Assembly (NCBI GenBank): GCA_001302245.1
Contig: LGYU01000003.1
Span: forward strand, 100,596 to 164,595
Direction of reading: 5' to 3'
DNA from: Chitinophagaceae bacterium PMP191F
GTDB lineage: Bacteria > Bacteroidota > Bacteroidia > Chitinophagales > Chitinophagaceae
Length of the DNA: 64,000 nt
Shown: in pieces, positions 27,884 through 38,389 of the stretch
Layout: each line of letters starts with the position of its first letter
Position numbering within the stretch: the first letter of the stretch is position 1
Notes under the pieces: model-generated
What the model saw: only the letters and a program-made list of their open reading frames with translations
Told to the model about the DNA's origin: nothing
Databases searched by the model: none
Program-made: the position numbers and the translations under genes

Positions 27884-30295
27884 CTATTCACTTCTCAGGT
27901 TTTTTGCCGGGTTTACCAGGGCTGCTTTTATTCCCTGTATACCTACAATGGCCAGCGTAATGAATATTGCAATAATACCCGCCAGCAAAAATATCCATAC
28001 ATTGATGTGAACGCGGTATACAAAATCTTCCAGCCATTTATTCATAGCCCACCATGCTACCGGTGTGGCAATGATGATAGAAAGCAATACCAGCAGTAAA
28101 AACTCTCTCGACAGCAATGACACAATACTGTTGATACTTGCTCCCAGTACTTTGCGAATGCTGATCTCTTTCTTCCTGCGTTCGGTAGTAAAAGCGGCCA
28201 GCCCCAGTAATCCCAGGCATGATATAAATACCGCAATACAGGCAAACAGTGTCATCAACAAAGAGATCCTGTTCTCTGAACGGTATAATTTATCAAACGA
28301 TTCATCCAGGAATGTATATTCAAGGGGTTGATTGGGCACCAGGTTGTGCCATACTTTTTCAACACCAGCCAGTACCCTGGACGCATTGCGCGGATCGAGC
28401 TTTACAAAATAGGTTCCACGCCAGTTTCCGCCGGTGTGCATTACCAGCGGGGTAACCGCTTCACGCAAACTGCGGAAATGAAAATCTTTAACAACACCTA
28501 CTACACTGCCCGTATCGCCGCCAAAAACAAACCGTTGCCCGATATATGGTTTATGCAGGTTAAATTGTTTTACTGCTGTTTGATTCAGGATAAAGCTTTT
28601 TTTAATATCAGCTTTATTACCGGGCTCAAACCAGCGTCCTTCTGCCAGTTGTAAACCGAACATAGCCGGAAAATCTTCATCGGCCGACAAACGTGACACA
28701 CTGGGATTAAAATCTTTTGGGCGGCCATCCCAGTCTGCAGACCCAGCAGTCATGCTCTGTAAATTGATAATCGCTTCATTGGCATAAGTTACCTGTTCTA
28801 CGCCGGTTACCATTTGCAACTGTTGTTTAACAGAGCTTTGCAGGCTGTGTACTTTTTCCACATCATTGCGGAAAGGCAGCATCAGTTTGTAAGGAATACT
28901 AAAACTGAATATCTGCGAGCGGTTGTAGGCTGCATTTTCCCGCTGTATAAATTTCAGTTGGTTAAAAATGATCAGGGTGGCGGCAATCAGCATTACTGAA
29001 ATGGTGAATTGTGTTACCACCAGTACTTTCCGCAACGTGGCATCTTTCAGTTTCATAATACTGCTGCCCCTGAAAATGCTTACAGCACTAAAAGAAGACA
29101 ATAACAGGGCAGGGTAGATGCCGGTCAATACGGTAACCGTAACCAGTGTACCGATGATCAGCACCCAGAAACCGGCCGATGCAATGGGCAAGGTAAACTG
29201 CTTTTCGGCAATACGATTGAAAACGGGCAGACTCAACTGTATAAAAACAATGGTCAACACCAATGCAAGCAAACAGGTCAGTAATGATTCGGACAGGAAC
29301 TGACCGAACAATGAACTGCGTGCAGCCCCTACTATTTTACGGATACCTACTTCACGGGAACGTATATTGGCACGCGCAGTGGTAAGGTTGATATAGTTGA
29401 TACAGGCAACTACCAGCAACAATGCCGCCAATATGGCAAAAACGTAAGCTGCCTGGCGGTTACCTGTTACAAAAGAAGAGTTTTGCACGCTTTCGTCAAA
29501 ATGCAGTTCTGACAAGGGTAGCAATGTAGTGGTGACCTCATTTTTATCCCTGTTCTGATCCAGTATCTTTTTCAGTTTCTGTTCCACCTGTTTGGTATTG
29601 GCACCGGAACGCAAACGTACAAAAGTAACATAGTTGAAATTACCCCAATCCTCATCATTTTTTTTCTGACTGGCATTTGACTGCAAAGCAGCAACCGGCA
29701 GCAACATATCAAACTGGAAGCTGGAGTTGGCCGGGTTATCTTTTACAACAGCCTGTACTTTGTAATCTACTGTATCCAGGCGCATCACCTGTCCTACAGG
29801 CTCTCTTCGCCCGAAATATTTTTTTGCTGCTGTTTCTGATAATATAACGCTGAAGGGTTGCTGATTGAATGCATCAGCAGAACCATCAACAAAATCATAA
29901 TGAAACACGTTGAACCATCCCTTCGATACATAGGCAGCTTTCTTTTCGCTTAACAATTGCCCGTTCAGGTTGATAACAGGCTGGTTGTATACAGCAGCTT
30001 TCAGCATGGCCACGTCCTCAATATCCGGAATTTCCTGGCGGGCTTTTTCAGACATCAGGTAAGGCGAGTTTTCCCAAACCCAGATGTCCGTTTTAGAAAT
30101 GGGCACAGTACAGGTAACCCGGTATATATTACCGGTTTTTGAATGGTAGTTATCATAGCTCCATTCATTCTGTACCCATAGCATAATCAACACAGCAGCC
30201 GTCATGCCTATGGCCAGCCCTGCAATGTTGATAATACTTTCAGTCTTGTTCTTCCAGAGTTTTCTCCAGGCGATTTTGAATTGGTTAGTCAGCAT
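27884..30295 (-). CDS. FtsX/MacB-type ABC permease P2
   Basis: 803 residues, two FtsX modules. The N-terminus is MLTNQFKIAWRKLWKNK, and the C-terminus NPAKNLRSE differs most from the array pattern. Within the array its closest relative appears to be P12, at the other end: both share PANSSFQFDML-like text (P12 PANSSIQYDML), then DEDWGN-NY and a DWDG motif in the second periplasmic domain (ADWDGRPKD here). The first coupling segment is RSREVGIRKIVGAARSSL; the second is RRKKEISIRKVLGAS. It follows P3 by 53 bases and is followed by a terminator, so it looks like the last gene of the long unit. Confidence 0.9.
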   Translation of the reverse strand: MLTNQFKIAWRKLWKNKTESIINIAGLAIGMTAAVLIMLWVQNEWSYDNYHSKTGNIYRVTCTVPISKTDIWVWENSPYLMSEKARQEIPDIEDVAMLKAAVYNQPVINLNGQLLSEKKAAYVSKGWFNVFHYDFVDGSADAFNQQPFSVILSETAAKKYFGRREPVGQVMRLDTVDYKVQAVVKDNPANSSFQFDMLLPVAALQSNASQKKNDEDWGNFNYVTFVRLRSGANTKQVEQKLKKILDQNRDKNEVTTTLLPLSELHFDESVQNSSFVTGNRQAAYVFAILAALLLVVACINYINLTTARANIRSREVGIRKIVGAARSSLFGQFLSESLLTCLLALVLTIVFIQLSLPVFNRIAEKQFTLPIASAGFWVLIIGTLVTVTVLTGIYPALLLSSFSAVSIFRGSSIMKLKDATLRKVLVVTQFTISVMLIAATLIIFNQLKFIQRENAAYNRSQIFSFSIPYKLMLPFRNDVEKVHSLQSSVKQQLQMVTGVEQVTYANEAIINLQSMTAGSADWDGRPKDFNPSVSRLSADEDFPAMFGLQLAEGRWFEPGNKADIKKSFILNQTAVKQFNLHKPYIGQRFVFGGDTGSVVGVVKDFHFRSLREAVTPLVMHTGGNWRGTYFVKLDPRNASRVLAGVEKVWHNLVPNQPLEYTFLDESFDKLYRSENRISLLMTLFACIAVFISCLGLLGLAAFTTERRKKEISIRKVLGASINSIVSLLSREFLLLVLLSIIIATPVAWWAMNKWLEDFVYRVHINVWIFLLAGIIAIFITLAIVGIQGIKAALVNPAKNLRSE

Positions 30296-30348
30296 AGTTG
30301 TAAGAGTTACAAGTTATCAGATAAATACCGGACAGGTCGTTGTGAATA

Positions 30349-32739
30349 CTATTCACTTCTCAATGCTTTTACCGGGTTCATCAGCGCGGCCTGTATAGCC
30401 TTGATGCTGGTGGTAAACAATGTTACCAGCAGCGTAAGTGCAACAGCCAGCAGTGGTATCCACACACCGATATGAATTCGGTAGGTAAAATCCTGCAGCC
30501 ACCCGTGCATGACGAAACAGGCCACTGGTATTGCTACCAGCATAGCAATACATGATAAACGGATAAAATCACGGGACAACATGGTAACAATAACTGTAGC
30601 CGAAGCACCCAGCACTTTACGTATACCGATCTCTTTTACACGCTGATGTGCGGTATAGGACGAAAGCCCGAACAACCCGAGGCAGGCCAGTGCAATGGCA
30701 ATGCCCGTGAAAAGGTTCAGTATATTGCCCAGCTTGGTTTCCGCATGGTACAACCGGTTAAAATCTTCGTCCAGGAACCGGTATTCAAATGGTTGATAAG
30801 GTACCAGCGATTGCCATTTTTTCTTTATATAGCTGATCGTTTCCGGTAAATGATGGCCGCTTACTTTCACCAGCATGGTATTACCCCGTATTTCATTGTA
30901 CAGTACCAGTGGTTTAATAGCATTGCGCAGCGACTGGAAATGAAAATCTTTTACTACTGCATTCACTGTTCCAGGACGCTGATTTCCCAGAAACATTCTT
31001 TTACCAATGGCTTCCTGTGGCGTCCACCCCAGCATACCGGCAGCCGACTCATTCAATATGTAGTGATAATGTTTATCCTTTTGCTGTTCCTTATCCACGT
31101 CTTTAATATCCTGTTCAGAAAAACCGGTACCTGCTATTATCTGCAATCCCATGGTGCTGATAAAATCCTCATCTACCGGGTTGCCATTTACTGAGAACTG
31201 TTTATCCTCGGGCATAGCAGCACTGCGCATATTGTTGCCGCTTACAATTTTTGCAGGGGTGCCCACAGACCGCGATACACTTTTTACATCGGCATTGGCA
31301 GTCAGTTCATGTTTGATCAGTTGCCACTGCTTCAGCATTTTTTTGTCCAGCGGCAGAGCCAATACATGTTCCCTGTCAAAACCAAGTTTTTTATGCCGTA
31401 TGAAATACAATTGCTGTTGTATGACCAGTGAAGCCACCACCAGAAAAACAGAGATGGAGAACTGGAATATGATCAGCGATTTTCTTACCCATACGCCAGA
31501 ACCGGTATTCCTGAACATGCCTTTCAATACACGTACAGGTTGAAATCCAGATAATACCAGTGCCGGGTAAGCGCCTCCCAGCAAGCTGACAAAAGCAATA
31601 ATACACAGCGCAAACAAAATGAACCAGCCAGACAATAATGAAGATATCTGCAGCTCTTTTTCAGCAAGCTGGTTAAATGCCGGCATTGCTATAGCGATCA
31701 GCACTATACTGAATAATAAAGCCGCTATGGCAAGCACTGCCGATTCGCCAATGAATTGCCAGAAAAGCTGTTTTTTCAATGCGCCCATTACTTTACGAAT
31801 GCCTACTTCACGCGCGCGCTCCATAGACCGTGCAGTAGCAAGATTGACATAAGTAAAACAGGCAATACCCAGTATCAACAGGGCCACACCTGCCAGGATA
31901 TAGATATAAGTAATATTGCCGGCAGGTTCAAAACCATCGTAAGGAGAATGCAGGTGTACATCACGGAAGGGTTCCAGCGAGAAATTAATGGCAACCTTGC
32001 TTTCCGATGCCATCTCTTTTTTCATAAAAGGGCCGATCTTCTGTTGCAGGGAAGCAAAAGAAGCCTTGTCTTTCAGCAACAGGTACGTAGTATAATTGGC
32101 TTCCCAGTATGTTTGCTCCTGTATGGCTCCCAATGAGGAAAACGATGCCAGAAAATCGAATTGTATCTGCGAATTGGCAGGGAAGGGTTCTATAACACCC
32201 GTTACCTCATACACCTGCTGGTCGGCGCCAACAAGCAGGGTTTGCCCTACAGGATTGGCATTGCCAAAATATTTTTGCGCCGTTACTGTTGTAAGAACTA
32301 CTTTACCTGGGCCGGCCAGTACTGTCTGCGGATTTCCTTGCACCAGTTTATATGTAAAGATGTTGAAGAAGGAAGAGTCTGTATACAGGAATTCCTTTTC
32401 GGTAAAAACCTTTTCATCATGCGCTACAATGCTATTGCCCATCCACATACGTACGGCAGATTCCACTTCCGGGAAATTTCTTTTAAAGGCCGGCGCTACT
32501 TTTGTACTGGTATAGTTTCCTTTGTTTGTTTCGCCGCCATCAAAACTATACTCCATGATAACACGTGCAATGCGGTCACCTTTCTCTTCAAACCGGTCAT
32601 AGCTTACTTCATGCTGAATGTATAACCCTATGAATAAACAGCAGCTCAGGCCAATGGTAAGCCCCAGCAGGTTAATGACAGAAGAGGTAGCATGCTTCCA
32701 GAGATTCCGTATGGCTATTTTGAAATAACTCAGTAACAT
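30349..32739 (-). CDS. FtsX/MacB-type ABC permease P3
   Basis: 796 residues. The start MLLSYFKIAIRNLWKHA gives the standard N-terminus; the first helix has SVINLLGLTIGLSCCLFIGL. It pairs with P8: both have SYDRF, a DRI-RV-M-Y stretch, DSSFFNIF/DSSFFSMF and W-ANY-TYLLL in the first periplasmic domain, and both lead into the second domain with an ALPLDKKML/ILPIDWKMH stretch. The coupling segments are RAREVGIRKVMGA and RVKEIGIRKVLGA. It lies 58 bases after P4 and 53 before P2. Confidence 0.9.
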   Translation of the reverse strand: MLLSYFKIAIRNLWKHATSSVINLLGLTIGLSCCLFIGLYIQHEVSYDRFEEKGDRIARVIMEYSFDGGETNKGNYTSTKVAPAFKRNFPEVESAVRMWMGNSIVAHDEKVFTEKEFLYTDSSFFNIFTYKLVQGNPQTVLAGPGKVVLTTVTAQKYFGNANPVGQTLLVGADQQVYEVTGVIEPFPANSQIQFDFLASFSSLGAIQEQTYWEANYTTYLLLKDKASFASLQQKIGPFMKKEMASESKVAINFSLEPFRDVHLHSPYDGFEPAGNITYIYILAGVALLILGIACFTYVNLATARSMERAREVGIRKVMGALKKQLFWQFIGESAVLAIAALLFSIVLIAIAMPAFNQLAEKELQISSLLSGWFILFALCIIAFVSLLGGAYPALVLSGFQPVRVLKGMFRNTGSGVWVRKSLIIFQFSISVFLVVASLVIQQQLYFIRHKKLGFDREHVLALPLDKKMLKQWQLIKHELTANADVKSVSRSVGTPAKIVSGNNMRSAAMPEDKQFSVNGNPVDEDFISTMGLQIIAGTGFSEQDIKDVDKEQQKDKHYHYILNESAAGMLGWTPQEAIGKRMFLGNQRPGTVNAVVKDFHFQSLRNAIKPLVLYNEIRGNTMLVKVSGHHLPETISYIKKKWQSLVPYQPFEYRFLDEDFNRLYHAETKLGNILNLFTGIAIALACLGLFGLSSYTAHQRVKEIGIRKVLGASATVIVTMLSRDFIRLSCIAMLVAIPVACFVMHGWLQDFTYRIHIGVWIPLLAVALTLLVTLFTTSIKAIQAALMNPVKALRSE

Positions 32740-32797
32740 ATAAAAATGATTATGGCTGTGATCAGCTATCTGCTATCATAGCCCGTGACCGGTTTAT

Positions 32798-35209
32798 TTA
32801 TTCACTGCGTAACGCATGTACAGGATTGGCTACCGCAGCACGGACAGCCTGTCCACAAATGGTAAGTATGGCGATCACCATCGCCAGCAAACCCGCAAAA
32901 GCAAAGATCCACCAACTGATACCTGTACGGTAAGCAAACTGTTGTAACCATTGCGTCATTACCCACCAGGTAAGCGGGCAGGCTATTACAATGGCAATAG
33001 CTACCAGTGCTAAAAAGTCTTTCGACAGCAGGGCAACAATACCTGCCGTACCGGCACCCAGTATTTTCCGTACACCTATTTCTTTCACTCTTTTCTGAGC
33101 CGTATACACAGCCAGCCCCAGTAAACCCATACAAGCTATTACTACGGACAATACAGCCGCAAGCTGAAACAGTTGTCCCAGTTTTTCTTCTTTGCGGTAC
33201 TGACGCTGAAAATCATCTTCCATAAATTTGTATTCAAGCGGGTATCCTTTGAAAACATGATCCCACGCTGTGTGAACGGCCTGTGTTGCCTGTTGTGCAG
33301 ACACGCCTTCAAACCTCAGTGCAAAAAAACTGATGTAGCTGCCAATACCCAGCACTACAGGCCGGATGTTCTGTTGCAGTCCATGCTGGTGATAGTTTTT
33401 TAATACGCCGATTACCGTTCCTTTTTTACCGGAAGTTTCCAGTTGTTTGCCAATAGCAGTGGCAGCATTGCTCCAGCCAAATGATTTAACAGCGGCTTCA
33501 TTTACCAGGAACGTTTCTTCTTCATCTGTTTTACTGCCAGTTATAAAATCACGCCCCGTAGCCAGTTGCATGCCCATGGTGCGAACATAGTCTGCATCTA
33601 CCGGTATATATTCTACAGTAACAGCCTGCTCTTTTGTCAACCCTTCAGGATAGGCAAACTGGCCGTCCCACCCGCTTCTGCCGGGCACAGCATTACAGGC
33701 AGTTACCATCCTGATACCATTTTCAGCCTTTAATTCATTCTTAAACACATCTGCCTTGTTATGCCGCAATGTCCAGGGAACCTTGTTCACATTTACCAGC
33801 AATACATTGTCTTTATTAAAACCCAGTGTTTGCGATTGCATAAACGACATCTGTTTCAACATCACTATGGTACAGATGATGAAACCTACAGAAATAGTGA
33901 ATTGTGTTACAATAAGTGCTTTACGCAAAGCAGTGCCGGAAGCAGAAGCAGCAAAACGGCCTTTTAATACTTTGATGGGCTGGTAAGCAGATAGTATCCA
34001 GGCAGGGTAGAAGCCTGCCAGTGGTATCAGCACCAGTACAATGATTGCCATCATTGCAATATTACCCGCAGAAAAAAGATCATTCACCGTAAACTGTTTC
34101 CCGGTATACTCATTGAACCACGGACGCAATACCACCAGCAAACAACAACTGATCATTGCTGCCACCATACACATCAGGCCGGCTTCGGACAAGAACTGCC
34201 TGATCAGTTTGCCGCGGTCACTGCCCATTACTTTACGGATGCCGATCTCCCGCGCACGTTCCACCGATTTGGCAGTGGCGAGATTAATAAAGTTCAAACC
34301 GGCTATCAGCAGAATGAATACGCCAATAGCCAGGAATAATTTTACCGTGGCATAGTTGCCCACCGCAGCGGTACCGGTGCGCATACCCGAACGCAAGTAA
34401 ATATCTTTCAGCGGACGCAACAGTATTTTTGCATCAAAGCCCGTGGCAGCCACAGCATCTTTACCTTCAATGCTTACAATATTCCTGATCTTATTACCCA
34501 CCGTTACAGCATTGGCATCCTTACGCAGTTTTACATAATTGTATACATTGATATCAAACCAGCCTTTGGCAAACTCCTGTTCACAATCTTCACGATTGAT
34601 GGCACAATAAGTTTCAAAAGAGCCGATCATATCAAACTGCAGGTGTGCCTTTTTTTCATCCTGTATCACACCTGTTATACTATAAGGTACACTATCATTC
34701 AGCATCAATACTTTCCCGGTAACAGATGCTGCATCACCAAAATACTTTTTCTTCAGTGATGCGGTGATCACTACACTGTAAGGTTTCTCCAATGCTGTAG
34801 CTGCATTGCCTTCCAGCCATTGATAACTGAATATTTTAAAAAAGTTATTGTCTGCATACAGACCGTTTTCATAAAAACGGTTGTCGTTCATTTTTACCAT
34901 GGGCATCCAGTCGCGCATGTACGAGAGATACTCAATTTCGGGATACGCGGCCACCAGGTGACGGCCTACAGGCCAGCCCACATTCTGGGTTAAAGAAGAG
35001 CTTCCGTCGTTTACCTTCAGATCCGATTCCACGCGGAAGATCCTGCCGGCCGACTGAAACTGATCATCGTAAGAAATTTCATCTTTGATCCAGATGGCAA
35101 TAAAAAAAAATAGTGTAATGCCGATGACAAGACTGAACAGACTGATCGCCGTATAGCTACGATTACGCAGTGCATTCCTGAACGCTGTTTTAAAATAGTT
35201 TCTGAACAT
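32798..35209 (-). CDS. FtsX/MacB-type ABC permease P4
   Basis: 803 residues. Its first helix is unusual for the array (SLVIGITLFFFIAIWIKDE) and is partly encoded by a run of nine Ts (35102-35110 as As on the plus strand). The first periplasmic domain has two cysteines seven residues apart (ETYCAINREDCEQ) that other array members lack. The second domain has SGWDGQFAYPEG, related to the DWDG motif of P2 and P12. A terminator hairpin stands upstream, directly after P5, so P4 may have its own promoter in the 118-base gap; none could be identified. Confidence 0.9.
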   Translation of the reverse strand: MFRNYFKTAFRNALRNRSYTAISLFSLVIGITLFFFIAIWIKDEISYDDQFQSAGRIFRVESDLKVNDGSSSLTQNVGWPVGRHLVAAYPEIEYLSYMRDWMPMVKMNDNRFYENGLYADNNFFKIFSYQWLEGNAATALEKPYSVVITASLKKKYFGDAASVTGKVLMLNDSVPYSITGVIQDEKKAHLQFDMIGSFETYCAINREDCEQEFAKGWFDINVYNYVKLRKDANAVTVGNKIRNIVSIEGKDAVAATGFDAKILLRPLKDIYLRSGMRTGTAAVGNYATVKLFLAIGVFILLIAGLNFINLATAKSVERAREIGIRKVMGSDRGKLIRQFLSEAGLMCMVAAMISCCLLVVLRPWFNEYTGKQFTVNDLFSAGNIAMMAIIVLVLIPLAGFYPAWILSAYQPIKVLKGRFAASASGTALRKALIVTQFTISVGFIICTIVMLKQMSFMQSQTLGFNKDNVLLVNVNKVPWTLRHNKADVFKNELKAENGIRMVTACNAVPGRSGWDGQFAYPEGLTKEQAVTVEYIPVDADYVRTMGMQLATGRDFITGSKTDEEETFLVNEAAVKSFGWSNAATAIGKQLETSGKKGTVIGVLKNYHQHGLQQNIRPVVLGIGSYISFFALRFEGVSAQQATQAVHTAWDHVFKGYPLEYKFMEDDFQRQYRKEEKLGQLFQLAAVLSVVIACMGLLGLAVYTAQKRVKEIGVRKILGAGTAGIVALLSKDFLALVAIAIVIACPLTWWVMTQWLQQFAYRTGISWWIFAFAGLLAMVIAILTICGQAVRAAVANPVHALRSE

Positions 35210-35284
35210 GTTTCAAAAATTTTTTGTTAAAGCGTTTCACATTACACTTGGTTATGGTTACCGGGTAGTTTGTATTATCTGATG

Positions 35285-35325
35285 AATAAAGCCTGGTAGC
35301 AATATGAGTACTACCAGGCTTTATT
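35285..35325 (-). terminator. Terminator hairpin directly after permease P5
   Basis: AATAAAGCCTGGTAG (35285-35299) and CTACCAGGCTTTATT (35311-35325) are perfect 15-base complements around an 11-base loop, starting two bases after the P5 stop codon. The T-rich base of the stem supports termination; the free T-run is short. Confidence 0.75.
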
Positions 35326-35327
35326 TT

Positions 35328-37712
35328 TTATTCACTTTTGAGCGATTGCACGGGATTGGCAACAGCCGCTTTTATTGCCAGGAAACTGATGGTGATAACA
35401 GCTATCACCAATGCCATGATACCTGCCAGCAGGAAGATCCACCAGGACATGTTTACCTGGTATGCAAAATCCTGCAACCATTTGTGCATACCCATCCAGG
35501 CAACCGGTGTGGCTATTACAAATGCAATGGCAACCAGCTTTAAAAAGTCTTTCGATAGCAACTGAACAATACCGGTTACAGTAGCTCCCATTACTTTGCG
35601 GATGCCGATTTCACGCGTGCGCTGCATGGTACTGTAAGAAGCAAGTCCTAATAAACCAAGACAGGAAATGAAGATGGCAAGAACCGCAAAGTTCAAAAAA
35701 AGTTTGCCGAACTTTTCTTCTGCACGGTACTGACGGTCAAAATACTCATCCAGGAAAAAGTAGCTATAAGGCTTCTGTGGTGATATTTCTTTCCATTTTC
35801 CTTCAATGGCAGCCAGGGTTGCCGGTAATGCTTTGGGATTTATTTTTACCGTAACCAGGTCACAACCACCGGGCTCAATACGCATAGACAGCGGTTTGAT
35901 CTGTTGCTGTAAGGAACGGAAATGGAAATCTTTCATTACACCTACAATGGTGCCTTCGCGGCCCCATTGTTTAAAGCGTTTACCGATGGCCTGTTGCGGA
36001 GAAGCATACCCGAACATTTTCACAGCCGCTTCATTCAATACCATGGCATGTGTGGTGTCAGAACCAAAATCTCTCGAAAAAGGTCTGCCTGCCACCATCC
36101 GGATTTTCATCTGTGGTATATAATCAAAGTCTACAAAATACAGGTCAAGATTGGCGATCTGCAGTTCACCTTTGCTATTCTCTATTTCAGAATAGGCACC
36201 GGGATTGCCACTGCCGGGCACACTGGAGGCAGCTGCTGTGGATACAACATTGGGTATGCCGGTCACAGCCTGCTTAAACGCATCCCTGCCGGGATCGCTA
36301 TTGGTTTCAATAACCAGTAACTGGTCTTTGTTAAACCCAAGATCCTGGTTGCGCATATATTGCATTTGCCTGTATACCACAATGGTGCCGATGATCAGTG
36401 CAATGGAAATAGAGAACTGTGCTACCACCAGGCCCTTGCGTAATAAAATGCCCCTGGTGCCTGTGGCAAAACGTCCCTTTAATACCACTACTGGTCTGAA
36501 AGAAGACAATACCAGCGCAGGATATATACCTGCCAGTAAACCGATCCCAATAGCTGATGCGAACAGGATGACCAGGTATTGAATATTGGAGAAAATACCG
36601 GTACTGATCACTTTACCGGCTACCTCGTTGAACAGCGGGAGTAACAATAAAGAACTGATGACCGTCAACACAAATGCTATGCAACAAAGTATTACCGACT
36701 CGCCAATGAATTGTAAAGCCAGTTGCCCTTTCATGGCCCCCACCACTTTACGTATGCCTACTTCTTTGGCACGTTCTGCCGAACGGGCTGTGGTAAGATT
36801 AATAAAGTTGATACAGGCTATCAGCAGAATGAATACGGCAATCACCGAAAAGATGTACACGTTATTGATATTACCGCTTTTGTTACCATCGCGGGTAGAG
36901 TGCAGGTATACATCACGTAAAGGCTCCAGCAGCAGCGTAGCATACATCTGGTTGCGTTTCATTTCATCACCATTACGTCTTTCCAGGAATGCCGGAAACT
37001 TGGCCTGCAATGCTGCAGCGTTGGTACCGGGCTTCAGCAACAGGAATGCGCCCGCTCCATAGTTACCCCACTGGTTGTCCAGTTCACTGTTGAACTTGCG
37101 GGTAATGGTAGTCATGGATGCCACTATATCAGCTTTCAGCATGGTATTTTCCGGCATATCTTTCATTATACCGGTTACTGTAGCAGCCTTACCTTCACCG
37201 CCAATCAGCAGCACCTGCCCCATGGGGTCTTCATTACCAAAATATTTCCTGGCGGCAGTTTCAGATAATACCACACTGAATGGTTCAGACAATGCTTTGT
37301 CCGGGTTTCCTTTCAGCAGCTTATAATCAAACACCCGGAAGAAAGCTGAATCAGCCCACAGGGATTTTTTCTCACGAAATTTGAGGTTATCGCCACGGCG
37401 TACCAACAGATCATCGCCCATTACGCGTACTGCTGATTCTATTTCGGGAAATTCATGTACAATATGAGGCGCCACAGCCCAGGACGGGCCACCGGCATTG
37501 ATCACTTCTGTAGGTGTTTTGATATCGCATACCACGCGGTAAATACGATCCGCTTTGGTGTTAAATGCTTCATAGCTCAACTCAAACCGCACATACAGAA
37601 AAATAAGAAAGCAGGCCGTTAATCCAACGGTCAGCCCCATGACATTGATGAACGAGAAGACCCTGTGACGCCAGAGGTTTCTGAATGCCGTTTTAAAATA
37701 ATTTTTGATCAT
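35328..37712 (-). CDS. FtsX/MacB-type ABC permease P5
   Basis: 794 residues, with MIKNYFKTAFRNLWRHR at the start and NPVQSLKSE at the end. The first coupling segment RAKEVGIRKVVGAMKGQL is closest to that of P7. The second periplasmic domain opens with ASSVPGSGNPGAYSEIENSK and has the KDFHFRSLQQQIKPL segment typical of the array. It directly follows the 202-residue periplasmic protein gene (40-base gap). A hairpin terminator starts immediately at its stop, so it ends a transcription unit. Confidence 0.9.
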   Translation of the reverse strand: MIKNYFKTAFRNLWRHRVFSFINVMGLTVGLTACFLIFLYVRFELSYEAFNTKADRIYRVVCDIKTPTEVINAGGPSWAVAPHIVHEFPEIESAVRVMGDDLLVRRGDNLKFREKKSLWADSAFFRVFDYKLLKGNPDKALSEPFSVVLSETAARKYFGNEDPMGQVLLIGGEGKAATVTGIMKDMPENTMLKADIVASMTTITRKFNSELDNQWGNYGAGAFLLLKPGTNAAALQAKFPAFLERRNGDEMKRNQMYATLLLEPLRDVYLHSTRDGNKSGNINNVYIFSVIAVFILLIACINFINLTTARSAERAKEVGIRKVVGAMKGQLALQFIGESVILCCIAFVLTVISSLLLLPLFNEVAGKVISTGIFSNIQYLVILFASAIGIGLLAGIYPALVLSSFRPVVVLKGRFATGTRGILLRKGLVVAQFSISIALIIGTIVVYRQMQYMRNQDLGFNKDQLLVIETNSDPGRDAFKQAVTGIPNVVSTAAASSVPGSGNPGAYSEIENSKGELQIANLDLYFVDFDYIPQMKIRMVAGRPFSRDFGSDTTHAMVLNEAAVKMFGYASPQQAIGKRFKQWGREGTIVGVMKDFHFRSLQQQIKPLSMRIEPGGCDLVTVKINPKALPATLAAIEGKWKEISPQKPYSYFFLDEYFDRQYRAEEKFGKLFLNFAVLAIFISCLGLLGLASYSTMQRTREIGIRKVMGATVTGIVQLLSKDFLKLVAIAFVIATPVAWMGMHKWLQDFAYQVNMSWWIFLLAGIMALVIAVITISFLAIKAAVANPVQSLKSE

Positions 37713-37752
37713 TGTGTTGGTTTTAACAATGTGAATCTCTTAGCTGATATTT

Positions 37753-38361
37753 TTACCTGCCTGCTGAAAAGCCGATCGAGTCTTCAAACTCCCGCACCAG
37801 TTGCTTTCTTTTTTCTTTGGAAGAACCGGTTGCGTCTATAGCCTTTTCATAATTTTTAGGGTTGCCATCTTTCTGAAAACGGTATTGCATTTCCAGTTTA
37901 CCCGATCTTTTATCCCACGATATTTTTTTGTAGTAATCTTTGCCACCGTTGGAAGTAACTTCTTCAGTTTCTATTTCTACATTGGCCTGATCTTCTGAAG
38001 AAGCCGTCATCTTAGCAGGCTCAGCAGGAGCAGCCGGTGCTGTTGGTGCAACAGGTGCGGCTACAGCCGTACGCCGTGAACCGGAAGGCGGTGCAGGTGG
38101 TGCCGGATGAGCGCCAACCGGGCTTACTGTCAGTTCCAACGAATCCATGACATGTTTTTGCAAATCGTAACGCTGGCTTTTTGACATTCCCCTTACATCA
38201 AAAACATTGTAGTAATCAACACGTTTACCATCCGCATTGCCGCTGATTTTAATGGTCATTTTGCTGCCATCATCATCAATGCTTTTACGAATGGAAACTT
38301 TTTTCTGCGCTACGGCCGCAGTGCTCAGGGTGCTCAATGCAAGGATCAGAATTGTTTTCAT
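37753..38361 (-). CDS. Exported protein of unknown function inside the array
   Basis: I do not recognise a family. It has 202 residues: signal peptide (about 1-18, ending AVA-Q), a charged domain at about 20-80 (KKVSIRKSIDDDGSKMTIKI), a Pro/Ala-rich linker at about 85-115 (PAPPAPPSGS and PVAPTAPAAPAEPAK), then a Lys/Glu-rich end. The linker could span periplasm or peptidoglycan. It lies 89 bases after P6 and 40 before P5 on the same strand. It could be an accessory or cargo protein of the exporter; no evidence decides. Confidence 0.75.
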   Translation of the reverse strand: MKTILILALSTLSTAAVAQKKVSIRKSIDDDGSKMTIKISGNADGKRVDYYNVFDVRGMSKSQRYDLQKHVMDSLELTVSPVGAHPAPPAPPSGSRRTAVAAPVAPTAPAAPAEPAKMTASSEDQANVEIETEEVTSNGGKDYYKKISWDKRSGKLEMQYRFQKDGNPKNYEKAIDATGSSKEKRKQLVREFEDSIGFSAGR

Positions 38362-38389
38362 GACTATTTGTTATGTTTTACACAAATGC

